A stretch of DNA of 6,349 nucleotides from Desulfobulbaceae bacterium (GTDB lineage: Bacteria > Desulfobacterota > Desulfobulbia > Desulfobulbales > Desulfocapsaceae): contig DAOVUU010000156.1 in NCBI GenBank assembly GCA_030632405.1, positions 1 through 6,349 on the forward strand. The letters run 5' to 3'. Below the pieces are notes generated by a model that saw nothing but the letters and a program-made list of their open reading frames with translations, was not told where the DNA came from and did not search any database. Numbering within the stretch: position 1 is the first letter of the stretch; the number at the start of each line of letters is the position of its first letter. Both the position numbers and the translations under genes were made by a program. This document shows positions 6,065-6,349 of the stretch, one piece after another.

Positions 6065-6349
6065 CTAACCGTTAAAACCATACAATCCTGGCAAAAGTAC
6101 TATAGATATCAGCACAATAACCTGAATTAAAATAAAGGGTATTACTCCTTTGTAGATATCCACCGTCCGCACCTCCGGAGGAGAGACTCCTTTCAGATAA
6201 AAGAGCGAAAAACCAAAGGGTGGTGTCAGAAATGAGGTCTGCAGATTCATCGCAATGAGGATGGCAAACCAGAGCGGATCGATTCCTATCACTGCTGAAA
6301 TGGGCAGAAGGATGGGGACTACAATATAGGATATCTCAATAAAATCTAT
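6065..6349 (-). CDS. TRAP transporter large permease (DctM family), C-terminal fragment
   Basis: These are the last 94 codons and stop of a gene entering from the right edge; the frame is open through the edge, so the true start lies outside. The sequence begins IDFIEISYIVVPILLPIS, then shows GIDPLWFAILIAMNLQTSF, LTPPFGFSLFYLKGVSPPE and a final DIYKGVIPFILIQVIVL...LPGLYG. This pattern (DPxWF, N-Q-x-SFLTPPFGFxLFYL+GV, diyrGviPF) is characteristic of the C-terminus of DctM permeases. TRAP permeases take up carboxylates or related organic acids with a periplasmic binding protein and a small membrane subunit, driven by an ion gradient; substrate cannot be told from this part. At least three hydrophobic segments are visible. 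The stop TAG lies 218 bp before argF, so it is probably a separate transcription unit. Confidence 0.92.
   Translation of the reverse strand: MDFIEISYIVVPILLPISAVIGIDPLWFAILIAMNLQTSFLTPPFGFSLFYLKGVSPPEVRTVDIYKGVIPFILIQVIVLISIVLLPGLYGFNG

Overview
All readable genes in this 6.3 kb window lie on the minus strand, so they are read from high to low coordinates. The base composition is moderate. The genes are a TRAP-type transporter end, arginine and pyrimidine biosynthesis genes and an envelope/lipid cluster, which fits a Gram-negative bacterium. The short palindromic element at 1437-1620, with GACTTTTTACGA-type ends, recalls repeats I associate with sulfate-reducing Deltaproteobacteria (Desulfobacterota). 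That placement is from memory and tentative.

Layout in transcription order. (1) 6349-6065: the C-terminal end of a TRAP transporter large permease (DctM family), cut by the window edge. (2) 6064-5847: a 218-bp intergenic region with a nearly perfect ~30-bp-arm inverted repeat (5924-5984) and, 25 bp before argF, a GAAT-TATT-ATTC palindrome that matches the core of the ArgR operator. (3) 5846-3880: argF (ornithine carbamoyltransferase) and pyrB (aspartate carbamoyltransferase), 23 bp apart and each with a strong Shine-Dalgarno, so very likely one transcript. These two homologous enzymes take carbamoyl phosphate into arginine and into pyrimidines. PyrB is of the E. coli type that normally pairs with PyrI, but no pyrI follows. 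(4) 3777-1618: a 719-residue fusion of a PlsC-like acyltransferase and an alpha/beta-hydrolase domain whose nucleophile serine is replaced by alanine. (5) 1620-1437: a ~184-bp MITE-like element with terminal inverted repeats and a long central hairpin, filling exactly the space between the stop codon of the fusion gene and the first ATG of the next gene. (6) 1437-508: a stand-alone alpha/beta hydrolase with an intact catalytic triad. (7) 492 to the left edge: a DUF4136-type lipoprotein, cut by the window edge.

The last three genes look like a small lipid/envelope cluster: an acyltransferase fused to a probably inactive hydrolase, an active-looking hydrolase and a lipoprotein. Their joint role is inferred from domains and order only. 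The most unusual points are the fusion protein with its altered catalytic residues, the element fitted exactly between two genes, and the candidate ArgR site before argF-pyrB. I see no tRNA, rRNA, CRISPR array or complete insertion sequence.
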